NCBI GenBank assembly: GCA_934232845.1
Contig: CAKQGD010000005.1
Location: 3,134-67,133 of the forward strand
Length of the DNA stretch: 64,000 nt
Reading direction: 5' to 3'
Source of the DNA: an uncultured Oscillospiraceae bacterium
Lineage (GTDB): Bacteria > Bacillota > Clostridia > Oscillospirales > Ruminococcaceae
Shown here: positions 19,145 to 27,713 of the stretch, piece after piece
Layout of the letters: each line of letters begins with the position of its first letter
How positions within the stretch are numbered: position 1 is the stretch's first letter
The notes under the pieces: generated by a model
Seen by the model: only the letters and a program-made list of their open reading frames with translations
What the model was told of the DNA's origin: nothing
Databases searched by the model: none
Program-made: the position numbers and the translations under genes

Positions 19145-20182
19145 ATGAAGCGAAATAAGACGTGCGCCATCCTTTCGGCGCTGCTGGCGCTGATGCTGTG
19201 CCTGTCGGCCTGCGGCTCGAACGACGCAGCGGAAATGTTCAGCACGGCGGCGTATTCGAACTCCTATTCCTCGCAGAGGTACGATATGGCGCCTGTCGCG
19301 GCCGCGCCTGCAGAGACGGAATCGTCCGTTTGGATGGAGGAAGACGGCGCGGCGCTGGCCAACGGCGTTTCTTCCGATGCGATGCGCCCCGACGCAGCCG
19401 ACAGAAAAATCGTCTATACCGGCAGCATGGAGCTGGAGACAAAGCAATTCGACGAGGCGATCGGGCAGATCGCGGCGCTTGTCGAGGAAAACGGCGGCTA
19501 TATTTCTTCGCAGGAGATCAGCGGCCAGTCCCTCAGCTGGAGCGGCAACTATTATGAACGCTATGCGTGGCTGACCGTGCGTGTGCCCGCGGCACAGTTT
19601 GACGGGCTGATGACGGGAGTGTCCGGCGTGTGTAACGTTACGGGGCGCTCCGTCTGGACGGACGACATCAGCGATACATATTACGACGCCCAGGCGCATC
19701 TCGACACGCTGAATCTGCAGGAGGAGCGCCTGCTTGAGATTTTGTCGAAGGCCGAAAAGCTCGAGGACGTCATCACGCTGGAGCAGGCCCTGTCCGAGGT
19801 GCGCTACGAAATCGAGTCTCTGACCGCGCGCCTGCGCCGCATGGACGATCAGGTCGATTACTCGACGCTGACGCTGACGGTCAGCGAGGTGGTTGAATAC
19901 AGCGAACTGGAGAAAAAGCCCGCCACGTTCGGCGAGAGGCTTTCGGGCGCCGCAAAGCGCTCGGGCGAAAAAATCGTCGCCTTTTTCCAAGACCTTGCCC
20001 TCTGGGCGGTCGAGGACCTTCCGGTTCTGCTGCTGTGGCTGATTTTGTTCGGCGCGGTGCTCTGGGCGCTGGTGAAGGTGCTGCGGCGTTTTCGCAGGAC
20101 GCCTGAAAACCGACGTCCGCTGTGGCGCTTTCAAAAGAAGCAAGAGCAGCCCGCCGTGAAAAAGGAGGAGAAGGAAGAATGA
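19145..20182 (+). CDS. DUF4349 domain lipoprotein
   Basis: A 345-residue envelope protein. The N-terminus is a lipoprotein signal with lipobox LSAC. The DUF4349 core follows: RKIVYTGSMELETKQFDEAI, then ENGGYISSQEISGQ, RVPAAQFDGLMTGVS and a coiled coil around EERLLEILSKAEKLEDVITLEQALSEV. A transmembrane helix (LPVLLLWLILFGAVLWALV) precedes a basic cytoplasmic tail. So it may be anchored by both lipid and a C-terminal helix. Function of DUF4349 is unknown, probably envelope-associated. The start has AAGGAGG. It overlaps the next gene by 4 bp (ATGA). Confidence 0.88.
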   Translation: MKRNKTCAILSALLALMLCLSACGSNDAAEMFSTAAYSNSYSSQRYDMAPVAAAPAETESSVWMEEDGAALANGVSSDAMRPDAADRKIVYTGSMELETKQFDEAIGQIAALVEENGGYISSQEISGQSLSWSGNYYERYAWLTVRVPAAQFDGLMTGVSGVCNVTGRSVWTDDISDTYYDAQAHLDTLNLQEERLLEILSKAEKLEDVITLEQALSEVRYEIESLTARLRRMDDQVDYSTLTLTVSEVVEYSELEKKPATFGERLSGAAKRSGEKIVAFFQDLALWAVEDLPVLLLWLILFGAVLWALVKVLRRFRRTPENRRPLWRFQKKQEQPAVKKEEKEE

Positions 20183-20607
20183 AAAAAATGCTTTGGTTGC
20201 TTTTGGCGGCGGGGGTGCTTGCCGCCGTGCTCGTGGCCTGCGGCGCGAAGCGCGGGGAACGCGCTTGGCAGGAGGTCAACACGATGGAGGGGCTGACCCT
20301 CACGGTGGAGAACGCCTCGGGCACGCAGGCGGAATACACCATTCATAACAACACGGAAAAAGACGTCGTATTCGGACGTGACTTCGCCGTGCAGACACTG
20401 CACAACGGCGTCTGGTACGAGCTGCAGCATAAGGACATGGCCATAACGCTCGAGCTGCTTTTTGTTCCCGCGGGGTCGGAGGAAACCTTCACCGACGTGT
20501 GGGAACCCGGCTACGGCACGCTGCCGGCGGGGGATTACCGCATTCTTAAGACGGTCACCGCGGGAGAGGAATCCGTCATTCTTGCCGGAGAATTTTCCGT
20601 TTCATAA
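20179..20607 (+). CDS. Small lipoprotein with Big_14-like immunoglobulin domain
   Basis: A 142-residue protein starting at ATG 20179 (AAGGAGGAG upstream), overlapping the DUF4349 stop. The signal sequence is of lipoprotein type (LVAC). The mature domain, LTLTVENASGTQAEYTIHNN, then GRDFAVQTLHNGVWYEL and YGTLPAGDYRILK, matches the bacterial Ig-like group 14 fold, found in clostridial surface proteins. Likely attached to the outer face of the membrane and made together with the DUF4349 lipoprotein. No known enzymatic role. Confidence 0.8.
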   Translation: MKKMLWLLLAAGVLAAVLVACGAKRGERAWQEVNTMEGLTLTVENASGTQAEYTIHNNTEKDVVFGRDFAVQTLHNGVWYELQHKDMAITLELLFVPAGSEETFTDVWEPGYGTLPAGDYRILKTVTAGEESVILAGEFSVS

Positions 20608-20621
20608 AAGTGAAAAAAGAA

Positions 20622-20650
20622 GGCGGTATTCGATACCGCCTCCTTTTTTT
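20622..20650 (+). terminator. Terminator after the DUF4349 unit
   Basis: GGCGGTAT-TCG-ATACCGCC hairpin followed by TCC and eight T, 15 bp after the lipoprotein stop. Confidence 0.9.
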
Positions 20651-20954
20651 TGATGGAGAGAGAAAAAGCGCGTCGGCTTTGCCTGCGGCGAAACGAAAGA
20701 CCGATTTTTCGCCTTCGTTCGGCGGCTGCGGCGCGGCCGCCGTTTGTAAAAAGCCGGTATGCGTGTGAAAAGCGATTTGACTTTGTCAAAAGCATCGTCA
20801 CGCGGAGAACAGGGATACAGGGGCGCCGGCGCGAAAAAAGCGGGGCTGTCTGCCCGCTTTGAGGCGTTTTCATTGCAATCGGTCTGGATCAGGATAAGTT
20901 TTCTCAGCGTCAAAAATGAAAATAGGGCGCATCTTCGGTCAAAATAATAAAAAA
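20651..20954. other. Intergenic stretch, nothing recognised
   Basis: About 300 bases between two terminators. Short frames only, without ribosome binding sites. Confidence 0.45.
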
Positions 20955-20985
20955 ACGAACGGTCGTACGTTCCGTTCGTTTTTTT
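20955..20985 (-). terminator. Bidirectional terminator after rpsT
   Basis: ACGAACGG and CCGTTCGT arms around a nine-base loop, flanked by A-run on one side and T-run on the other. It directly follows the rpsT stop on the minus strand. Confidence 0.88.
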
Positions 20986-20987
20986 GT

Positions 20988-21239
20988 TTAATTCAGCTTG
21001 CTGGCGAGCGCGGCCTTCTTGCGGGAGGCGTTGTTCTTGTGAATCAGTCCCTTGGCGGCGGCCTGATCGACCGTCTTGATCGCGGCGCGAACGACTTCGG
21101 CCTTGTTCTCGGCGTTCTCCGCAACGGCGGCGTCAGCCTTCTTGAGCATGGTCTTCATATAAGATCTCTGCGCCTTATTAAGGGCGGTTTTGGCGGCAAT
21201 CACCTTGACGCGCTTCTTGGCGGATTTGATGTTCGGCAT
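20988..21239 (-). CDS. rpsT: 30S ribosomal protein S20
   Basis: An 83-residue, Lys/Ala-rich protein of the small ribosomal subunit that binds 16S rRNA. Start MPNIKSAKKRVKVI and the segment LIHKNNASRKKAALASKLN are S20 signatures. The ATG follows AAGGAGG. It is divergent from gpr, an arrangement known from Bacillus and Clostridium. Single-gene unit ended by a bidirectional terminator. Confidence 0.97.
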   Translation of the reverse strand: MPNIKSAKKRVKVIAAKTALNKAQRSYMKTMLKKADAAVAENAENKAEVVRAAIKTVDQAAAKGLIHKNNASRKKAALASKLN

Positions 21240-21439
21240 CGTTACACCTCCTTCTGTTCAGAACAGTACAAGTCATATTACCATTTTCAAAGAGAAATTG
21301 CAACTGTTTTTCACATAAAAATATCTTTTCGGGGGATATTTTATTGGGAAAGAGAGCGCAGTCCGCGGCGTGCGGGGACATTTATTCCGAAAAGCGCGCG
21401 GACATGCGGCATTTTAAAAAAAGCGAAGGGGGCCCGCGT

Positions 21440-22288
21440 ATGTCAAAGCAGGCCGCATGGCGCACGGATCTCGCACTGGAGGCCGCCGATACAGGCGACA
21501 AGAGCCTGCCGGAAGGCGTTTTCTGCGAGACGGACAGGCAGGACGGCGTGCTGCGCACGACGGTAAAAATCGAGACGGATGCCGCCGCGGGACGACTTGG
21601 GCGGCCCCGGGGCGTATATCACACGCTGGAGGGGCCGCTCTCCCTGCGCGAGGCGCTCTGCACACAGACGGCCCGCCTGCTGAAGGAGGCGCTTCCCGAC
21701 GGGGAAATTCTTGTTGTCGGACTCGGCAACGGGGCCGTCACGCCGGACGCGCTCGGCCCCGTGACGGCGCAGCGCGTCGTGGCCACGCGGCATTTTTTCA
21801 GCGAAGGGGAGACCGCCGGGCTGGCACAGAGCCTGCGTCCGGTCTGCTGCTTTGTGCCCGGAGCGACGGGGCAGACCGGCATGGAGACCGCCGAGCTGGT
21901 GAAAGCCGTGCGCCGCCTCGGAAATTTTTCGGCGGTTGTTGCGGTGGATGCGCTGGCAGCGCGCTCGGCCGCCCGTCTGGGACAGACGGTGCAGTTTTCC
22001 GACACAGGCATTGCGCCGGGCTCCGGCGTGGGCAACCGCCGTGCGGAGCTGTCGAGACGCACGCTCGGCGTGCCGGTGTTTTCGCTGGGTATCCCCACGG
22101 TGATCGACGCGGCCACGCTGCTGCATGATTTCGGCGCGCGCCCGCCCGAAAATGCGGCGGGAATGGTCGTCACGCCGCGCGATATCGATCGTGTGATTCA
22201 TGCGGGTGCGGAGATTCTTTCGACGGCCCTCAACCGTGCGCTGCAGCCCTCGTTTACGGCGGAGGAGATTCGCCTGCTGATGGAATGA
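21440..22288 (+). CDS. gpr: Germination protease GPR
   Basis: A 282-residue aspartate-type endopeptidase that degrades small acid-soluble spore proteins during germination. The family start is visible at RTDLALEA (propeptide region) followed by DRQDGVLRTTVKIET. Other markers are ILVVGLGNGAVTPDALGP and AVVAVDALAARSAARLGQTVQFSDTGI (split here only by text) and SLGIPTVIDAAT. I chose the ATG at 21440 (GAAGGGGG upstream); other in-frame starts lie upstream. It is followed by spoIIP, the classical order. This gene marks the genome as one of an endospore former. Confidence 0.95.
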   Translation: MSKQAAWRTDLALEAADTGDKSLPEGVFCETDRQDGVLRTTVKIETDAAAGRLGRPRGVYHTLEGPLSLREALCTQTARLLKEALPDGEILVVGLGNGAVTPDALGPVTAQRVVATRHFFSEGETAGLAQSLRPVCCFVPGATGQTGMETAELVKAVRRLGNFSAVVAVDALAARSAARLGQTVQFSDTGIAPGSGVGNRRAELSRRTLGVPVFSLGIPTVIDAATLLHDFGARPPENAAGMVVTPRDIDRVIHAGAEILSTALNRALQPSFTAEEIRLLME

Positions 22289-22351
22289 CATAACAGAACG
22301 CCTGTCCGAATACACTTTTCCGTAAAGAGAACAAACGGGGAGGGACGTGCG

Positions 22352-23482
22352 TTGCGGTCAAAAAGGCGGCTCTTTTATCGCCGTACGGCGGCGTTGGCGG
22401 CGGTTTTCTGTACGCTGGCGGCCGTGAGAAGCGGCAGAATGCCGGAGCTGATTGCGCAGGCGGCGGCGTTTTCCGCGGCGTTCTCGGCGCCGGATGCGGC
22501 GGCCGCGGCATTGCGGGAACGCTTTTCCGATCTTACGCGGGAGGAAGAGCCGAATCCCCTGGTGCGTCCGGAAGAGAGCAAACCGGAAAACTCCCCTGCA
22601 AAGGAACCGTCTTCCTCCCCTTCGTCCACGCCGGAAGAAGAAACGCCGCCGCCCGAGATTCCCGAGGAATACCGGGGGACGCTGCTTACGGAGGATTTTT
22701 CCGGGTATGAGGGCGGTCCCTATTACCGTTGGAACAATGCATGGCTGAGAAATTACACGGAGTACACCTCAAAAGAGCTTGACGAAATTTTATCCGAGCC
22801 GACGCCGATCCGGGGAGACGCAAGCGGAGAGATTCAGGTGCTGATCTATCACACCCACGCCACCGAAAGCTACTGCCCCTACGACGCCGAAATCTACGAT
22901 ACGCGCTACAACTGGCGCACGACCGACGTTACCGGCAATATGGTCGCCGTCGGGACGGTGCTGACCGAGACGCTGCGCTCGTACGGCATCGGAGTACTGC
23001 ACGACACATCTCTGCACGACTATCCGTCCTATGACGGCTCGTACGCCAACAGCTATGCGGCGGTATCGCGGTATCTTGAGGAGTATCCCGGCATCCGCGT
23101 TGTGCTCGATGTGCACCGCGACGCGATGGAACGCGAGGGAAATGTCATTGTAAAGCCCGCCGTCGAGATCGACGGCGAAAAATATGCCCAGCTGATGGTG
23201 ATCTCCAACTGTGACGACGGCAGCGGCTTGATTCCCGAATGGAGGCAGAACCTGCGCTTTGCGGCGGCGCTGACCGATGCGATCGAAACAAGAGCCCCCG
23301 GACTGACGCGGCCGATTCTGTTTTCGCACAGAAAATACAATCAGCAGCTTTCTACGGGGGCGCTGCTGCTCGAATTCGGTTCGCACGCGAATACGCTGGA
23401 GGAATCCAAACGGACGGCCCGCGTCGTCGGAGAAGCGCTGGCTCAGTTTCTCCTGCGGGAAGAGCTGCCGGACGATTCCTAA
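22352..23482 (+). CDS. spoIIP: Stage II sporulation protein P, engulfment hydrolase
   Basis: A 376-residue cell-wall amidase/endopeptidase that thins septal peptidoglycan during engulfment. The start is TTG with GGGGAGG upstream. An N-terminal membrane segment (residues ~10-25) is followed by a Pro/Glu-rich linker (~65-100). The catalytic SpoIIP domain starts at VLIYHTHATESYCPY, which holds the metal-binding histidine motif, and continues through GIRVVLDVHRDA and LLEFGSHANTLEES. It works with SpoIID, encoded 1.7 kb downstream. The gene order gpr-spoIIP is conserved in spore formers. Confidence 0.94.
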   Translation: MRSKRRLFYRRTAALAAVFCTLAAVRSGRMPELIAQAAAFSAAFSAPDAAAAALRERFSDLTREEEPNPLVRPEESKPENSPAKEPSSSPSSTPEEETPPPEIPEEYRGTLLTEDFSGYEGGPYYRWNNAWLRNYTEYTSKELDEILSEPTPIRGDASGEIQVLIYHTHATESYCPYDAEIYDTRYNWRTTDVTGNMVAVGTVLTETLRSYGIGVLHDTSLHDYPSYDGSYANSYAAVSRYLEEYPGIRVVLDVHRDAMEREGNVIVKPAVEIDGEKYAQLMVISNCDDGSGLIPEWRQNLRFAAALTDAIETRAPGLTRPILFSHRKYNQQLSTGALLLEFGSHANTLEESKRTARVVGEALAQFLLREELPDDS

Positions 23483-23504
23483 AAAGAAAAAGGAAGTGAA
23501 AAAG

Positions 23505-23873
23505 ATGAAAAGTACACTGCGAAGGGCCTTCGGCACGGCCTTTTTTTCGACGCTGCTGCTCTGCGGTACGCTGTTCGGACTGCTCTGTGTGGGACGCGTC
23601 AGCGAACAGGGAGGCATGGCGCTGCCCCTGTCTGAGGTTTCCGCCGTACGGGAGGAGCCTCTGGCCCTGACCGTTACGCTCGGCGGTACGCGGTATACGT
23701 TTGATCTGACCGGACTGGAAACCGCCGCGCGGGCGGTCAAGGAGCACGGCACGGTGCTGATCCCGCGAAAAATTCGTTTTGCCGTACAGTGGGGAAGAGC
23801 AGCGGCCCTGCGCCTTTTGCAAGGGGCGCCCGAACAGCCGAAGGGGGATTTTATCAACGCCGCGCTGGTATAA
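23505..23873 (+). CDS. Small membrane-anchored hypothetical protein after spoIIP
   Basis: A 122-residue protein, ATG at 23505 with AAGGA upstream (GTG three codons earlier is possible). One N-terminal hydrophobic helix (FGTAFFSTLLLCGTLFGLLCVG) precedes an extracytoplasmic domain containing LTVTLGGTRYTFDLTGLE. It lies 22 bp after spoIIP in the same direction, so it is probably co-transcribed during sporulation. I do not recognise a family. Confidence 0.65.
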   Translation: MKSTLRRAFGTAFFSTLLLCGTLFGLLCVGRVSEQGGMALPLSEVSAVREEPLALTVTLGGTRYTFDLTGLETAARAVKEHGTVLIPRKIRFAVQWGRAAALRLLQGAPEQPKGDFINAALV

Positions 23874-24187
23874 CAAACGGTTCGTTTTAAAACGGGCTTT
23901 TGTTTTCAAAGCCGCGAAACGCGAAAAAATGCAAGGCTGCGCGCGGAATACGGGGGATGCGCCGCATGCAAAAAAAGCCTTTCAAAGCAGGCATTTCCTC
24001 CTTTGCTCCTTCAGACTTTCTCCGCGTACGCTTGCCATTTCGCGGTGCTCAGCTTCGCAGGCGAAAGTATTTTTATTCGCGGCACAGCAAGGATTTGCTT
24101 TTATAAAGATGCAGCCGAAAACAAAGCCCGAGGGAGAAATTCTCCCGCGGGCTTTGTTTGCAACTGTCTTTTCGGGCGGTCCTTGGG
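23874..24187. other. Intergenic stretch with a terminator
   Basis: About 310 bases. The only recognised element is the hairpin at 24124-24156. No supported gene. Confidence 0.5.
24124..24156 (-). terminator. Terminator between convergent genes
   Basis: Arms AAAGCCCG-a-GGGAGAA and TTCTCCC-g-CGGGCTTT form a long stem. It lies 31 bp beyond the stop of the minus-strand membrane protein and also faces the spoIIP unit. Confidence 0.8.
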
Positions 24188-25024
24188 TCATTCTTCCGTT
24201 TCGCTCTTGGCGTCGGCCTGCACGCTGGGCGAGCGCCGGGCCGCGTCGAGAAAGGCGGCAAAATAGACGCACGACAGAGAGATCAGCGCGATGTCACCCG
24301 CGCCGGGGCCGGATACCTCGCCGAGGATGGCGAGCGCGGCGGCCTGCGCGAACGCAAGGGGGATCCCCAGCAGAATCGCAAGCATGCCGAACAGCATCAC
24401 GCGTCTGCGCGAGGGCTGGCAATCCGCCATGCAGCGCGAGTGCGCCAGCCAGAACAGAAGCGCCGAGAGAAGAAACAGCGTCTCTAAAAGCTGATCGGAG
24501 ACGGTTGCCGCCTGCCGGAAAGAAATAAAGCGGTCGATCAGAAAAAGTGCCTGCCACAGCACGATGATCAGCGCGGCGCAGCCGTTTTTCTCCGAGCGCT
24601 CGGCGCCGCTTACGGAGGAGGCCGCCAGCCACAGCAGCACGCCGCCGGATCCGATGCCCAGCAGATGCTCAAGGTCGCGCAGTCCGCGCGGCAGAACGTT
24701 GACTTCTTCTCCCGAGGGGGAGGTGAGAAGCGCATACAGACGCACGGCGCTGACCGCAATCAGCACAAGCCCGAGCATGGCTCCCGCGATTTCAAGAGAG
24801 CGGTTGCCCCGCAAAGCGGACATTCCCGTATCCGGTTCGCGCAGGGTGTACCACACGATCAGAGCGGCGGAAAGCAGAAAAATGCCGGTGAAAAGCGCGC
24901 CCGGCAGCGGGGCGCCGTTGTAAAAGCCGGTAACGGTGTCGATGGCGAGCACTTTGAGAAGGGTGCGCAGCCCCATGAGAAGAAGCACGGGAACAAAAAG
25001 AGCGCGCAGGCTGTTTCTGTACAT
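24188..25024 (-). CDS. Multi-pass membrane protein of unknown function
   Basis: A 278-residue protein with about seven hydrophobic helices and an acidic C-terminal tail. The ATG at 25024 has GGAGGTC at eight bases; a TTG two codons upstream would be too close to it. Basic, Arg-rich loops (HSRCMADCQPSRRRV) suggest cytoplasmic turns. It sits between spoIIP and spoIID but on the opposite strand. I recognise no family or motif. Confidence 0.7.
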   Translation of the reverse strand: MYRNSLRALFVPVLLLMGLRTLLKVLAIDTVTGFYNGAPLPGALFTGIFLLSAALIVWYTLREPDTGMSALRGNRSLEIAGAMLGLVLIAVSAVRLYALLTSPSGEEVNVLPRGLRDLEHLLGIGSGGVLLWLAASSVSGAERSEKNGCAALIIVLWQALFLIDRFISFRQAATVSDQLLETLFLLSALLFWLAHSRCMADCQPSRRRVMLFGMLAILLGIPLAFAQAAALAILGEVSGPGAGDIALISLSCVYFAAFLDAARRSPSVQADAKSETEE

Positions 25025-25190
25025 AGGCAAAAGACCTCCAACGAGGCGGACACGTCCGGCATATCCGATCCGGCGGGCGCATATGCATGGGGCAGAAACG
25101 CCTTGTCCGCAGTAGAAATATTGTAGCCCATCCCGCCGGCAAAGTCAACCGCGCCGGCGCGGGCAAACCGAAAAGGAGGAGGGAGAAGCC

Positions 25191-26228
25191 ATGCGTTCTC
25201 TTTTGATGCTGATTGTGCTGTTTGCGGCGCTGACGCTGGTAATTCCCGTCGCGGCGGCGGCGGTGCGCACCGCCGCCGAAGAGGAGAGCGTTCCCGCGGC
25301 CGCGCAGACGCAGCAGACGCAGAACATCTCTGAGCCCCCGCAGAAATCCGCCGGGACCTCACCGGTGAAAGAGGCCGCGTCCCTGCGGGAGAGCTATTCC
25401 GTTCTGGACCGCAGCACGGGAGAAATCGCCGTTCTGCCGCGGCGGGACCTGATTCGGGGGATGCTCGCGTCGGAGATGCCGTTCTCCTATGAGCCGGAGG
25501 CTCTGCGTGCGCAGGCCGTGGCGGCGCATACATGGGCGGAATATCAGGCCCTGCATCCGGATCCCGCGCTCGGCGGGGCGGATTTTTCCGCCGATCCGTC
25601 AAAATGCGAGGGATATCTTACAGAGGAAAAATTCTTTGAGCTGCACGGCAGCAATGCGAAGGAGGCATGGCAGCGCATCTGCGATGCGGCCGATTATGCC
25701 GAGACACGGCTGCTGCTCTATGAGGGAGAACCGGCGCTCTGCGCCTACCACGCGATGAGCGCGGGCAGGACGGAGGACGCCGGAAATGTCTGGCAGACCT
25801 CGGTGCCGTATCTTGTGCCGGTCGACAGCGAGGGAGATCTCGAGCAGGAGGACTGTCTCGTCCGGACCAAATTCGGCACGGCGCAGATGCGCACACTGCT
25901 GACGCTGGCGTTTCCCACGGCGGTTCTGGGCGAGGACCCCGCGGGATGGATCGAGGTGCTGGAACGGTCGGAGTCCGGCTATGTTACGCAGGTGCGCGTC
26001 GGCGGCGCCGAAATGCACGGACAGAAGCTGCGCACGGCGCTTTCTCTGCGCTCGACGGCGTTTGATTTTACTTATGAGGGAGGGATTTTTTCCTTCGAAA
26101 CAAAAGGCTACGGCCATGGCGTGGGTCTCAGTCAGGTGGGGGCGAACCGCCTTGCGCAGGAGGGCGCCACAGCAGAGGAAATTCTGCTGTATTATTATCC
26201 CGGCACGCTGCTTGCCGAGGCAAAGTAG
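25191..26228 (+). CDS. spoIID: SpoIID/LytB domain lytic transglycosylase
   Basis: A 345-residue engulfment protein. An N-terminal membrane helix (residues ~2-22) is followed by the SpoIID domain: IAVLPRRDLIRGMLASEMP, with the catalytic glutamate in SEMP, then EALRAQAVAAHTWAEYQ, and the C-terminal GYGHGVGLSQVGANRLAQ. In spore formers SpoIID cleaves glycan strands after SpoIIP removes stem peptides. A LytB/SpoIID paralogue with another role is possible, but closeness to spoIIP and gpr favours SpoIID. ATG with AAAAGGAGGAGGG upstream. Confidence 0.87.
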   Translation: MRSLLMLIVLFAALTLVIPVAAAAVRTAAEEESVPAAAQTQQTQNISEPPQKSAGTSPVKEAASLRESYSVLDRSTGEIAVLPRRDLIRGMLASEMPFSYEPEALRAQAVAAHTWAEYQALHPDPALGGADFSADPSKCEGYLTEEKFFELHGSNAKEAWQRICDAADYAETRLLLYEGEPALCAYHAMSAGRTEDAGNVWQTSVPYLVPVDSEGDLEQEDCLVRTKFGTAQMRTLLTLAFPTAVLGEDPAGWIEVLERSESGYVTQVRVGGAEMHGQKLRTALSLRSTAFDFTYEGGIFSFETKGYGHGVGLSQVGANRLAQEGATAEEILLYYYPGTLLAEAK

Positions 26229-26426
26229 CCCGCGCCGCAAAAGAGGGCGTTTCCGAGGCGCGGCGGCTTTGGGCGGCTGTGTTCGGAGATCAGACCGCCG
26301 CGGGTTTTCCGCACGCACGAAGATCCGCGTTTTGCAGGATGGGCACAGCGGTTTTGCGGTATCACAGACGAGCCGGGGCGCATAGCATAAAGGGAGAAAC
26401 CGATCTGAAAAAGGTGGTGTATTCCG

Positions 26427-26684
26427 ATGAGCGCTTTTCCGAAAAATATTTCCGGACAGCAGGCCGACGCGATGCTGTCGATGGCGGCAAAGAAACTCGG
26501 AAAAAATCCCGACGAACTGAAAAGCCAGCTGCAGAAGGGCGACATGAACGCGCTGACCTCGTCTCTCGACGAGAAGCAGAAGCAGCAGGTCGCATCCGTA
26601 CTCAACGATCCGCAGGCGATGCAGCGTTTGATGCAGAGCCCGCAGGTAAAGGAACTGCTCGACCGGCTGGCGAAAGGCAGGTAA
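26427..26684 (+). CDS. Small helical hypothetical protein
   Basis: An 85-residue protein, mostly charged helices, rich in Gln and Lys (QADAMLSMAAKKLGKNPDEL and PQAMQRLMQSPQVKELLDRL). ATG preceded by AAGGTGGTG. It begins a three-gene cluster of unknown proteins that follows spoIID by 200 bp; the next gene starts 3 bp later. No family recognised. Confidence 0.7.
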   Translation: MSAFPKNISGQQADAMLSMAAKKLGKNPDELKSQLQKGDMNALTSSLDEKQKQQVASVLNDPQAMQRLMQSPQVKELLDRLAKGR

Positions 26685-26687
26685 GAC

Positions 26688-27083
26688 ATGGATGACCTTT
26701 CCGCGATGCTCTCGCAGTTTCTGGGGAGCGAGGAGGGGATGAATCAGGTGCGCGCCGTGGCGGACGCGCTCGGCCTCGGCGGCATGTCCGAAAAGGGCGC
26801 GCCCGCGGGGAGTACAGAGGCGTTTGCTTCCGCGCCGGAAGCATCCCCGGCACAGGACGGCGCCCCGCCGCTCGATATGGGGACGCTGATGCTGCTGCAG
26901 CGGGCAATCTCAACGTTTTCTCAGAGCGATAAAAACACCGAGCTGCTGCGCGCGCTCAAGCCGCATTTTTCAGAGGAGCGCGCCAAAAAGGTGGACGACG
27001 CCGTGCGGATTCTGCAGTTGATCCGTCTGCTGCCGCTGGTGCGCGAGAGCGGGCTTTTGAATTTAAAGAGGGAGGGGCGCTGA
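26688..27083 (+). CDS. Hypothetical protein, middle gene of clostridial trio
   Basis: A 131-residue acidic protein with a low-complexity Ala/Pro/Gly centre (about residues 40-65). The C-terminal helical half (LLQRAISTFSQSDKNTELL, ALKPHFSEERAKKVDDAVRI) resembles conserved clostridial proteins without known role. It starts 3 bp after the upstream gene and ends 1 bp before the next, so the three are surely one operon. Confidence 0.7.
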   Translation: MDDLSAMLSQFLGSEEGMNQVRAVADALGLGGMSEKGAPAGSTEAFASAPEASPAQDGAPPLDMGTLMLLQRAISTFSQSDKNTELLRALKPHFSEERAKKVDDAVRILQLIRLLPLVRESGLLNLKREGR

Positions 27084-27084
27084 G

Positions 27085-27663
27085 ATGACACGGTACACCT
27101 CGGACGCCCAATCCATGGCCATGCAGCGCGAGGCTCTGCGCCGTGTGCGCGAGCAGCAGCAGCGCGCCCGGCAGGCGGTGGAGGGCGCGCCCGCCCCGGC
27201 GCCGGAGGCAAAAAGCATTCCCGCGCAGGAAGAAACGCCCGGCCCTGTTTTAACGGCCGCACCGCCCCAGAGCGAGCCTTCTCCCCTGCGGCCGCAGGCC
27301 GCCGTGCCGCGGGGCAGAGGCCCGAACGGGCCGCGCCGAATGCAGAACACGGGGTTTGGGCCGCAGCAAAGCATGTTTTCTATGCCTGCCGCCGCGCCCG
27401 GCGCGGCACAGCCGCAAAAACGCGATCTGCGCTCGCTGCTGGATTCTTTTCTGCGCAGGGAGAGTCCCGGCGGAGAATCGCTTTCTTCTCTGGGACAGGG
27501 TCTGCGCGACACGCTCGGCTCCGTGGCCGAACCGGTCGAGGGACTGTTGGACTCGCTGGGCATCGGCGGGGAAGAGTTGATTATCCTGATGGTGATGTAT
27601 CTCGTGTTTCGTGAAAAGGGAGACAAAACACTGCTGCTCGCGCTGGGATATCTCTTGTTGTAA
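27085..27663 (+). CDS. Hypothetical protein with Ala/Pro/Gln-rich region and C-terminal hydrophobic helix
   Basis: A 192-residue protein. The N-terminal part is a Gln/Arg coiled coil (REALRRVREQQQRARQAVEG), the centre is Pro-rich and probably disordered, and the C-terminus ends in hydrophobic stretches (GEELIILMVMYLVFREKGDK, LLLALGYLLL). GAGGGAGGGG precedes the ATG. Last gene of the trio after spoIID. No family recognised; a role at a membrane or in the spore is only inferred from position. Confidence 0.65.
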   Translation: MTRYTSDAQSMAMQREALRRVREQQQRARQAVEGAPAPAPEAKSIPAQEETPGPVLTAAPPQSEPSPLRPQAAVPRGRGPNGPRRMQNTGFGPQQSMFSMPAAAPGAAQPQKRDLRSLLDSFLRRESPGGESLSSLGQGLRDTLGSVAEPVEGLLDSLGIGGEELIILMVMYLVFREKGDKTLLLALGYLLL

Positions 27664-27713
27664 AGCTTCTGCCGTTGTGGTATCCTTTTTTCATAGAGAA
27701 AAAGGAGGCGCAT

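Noticed and set aside
19124..20143. Minus-strand open frame of 339 codons over the DUF4349 gene
   Set aside because: The plus strand encodes a clear lipoprotein with signal and family motifs. The antisense frame is Arg/Gln-rich noise.
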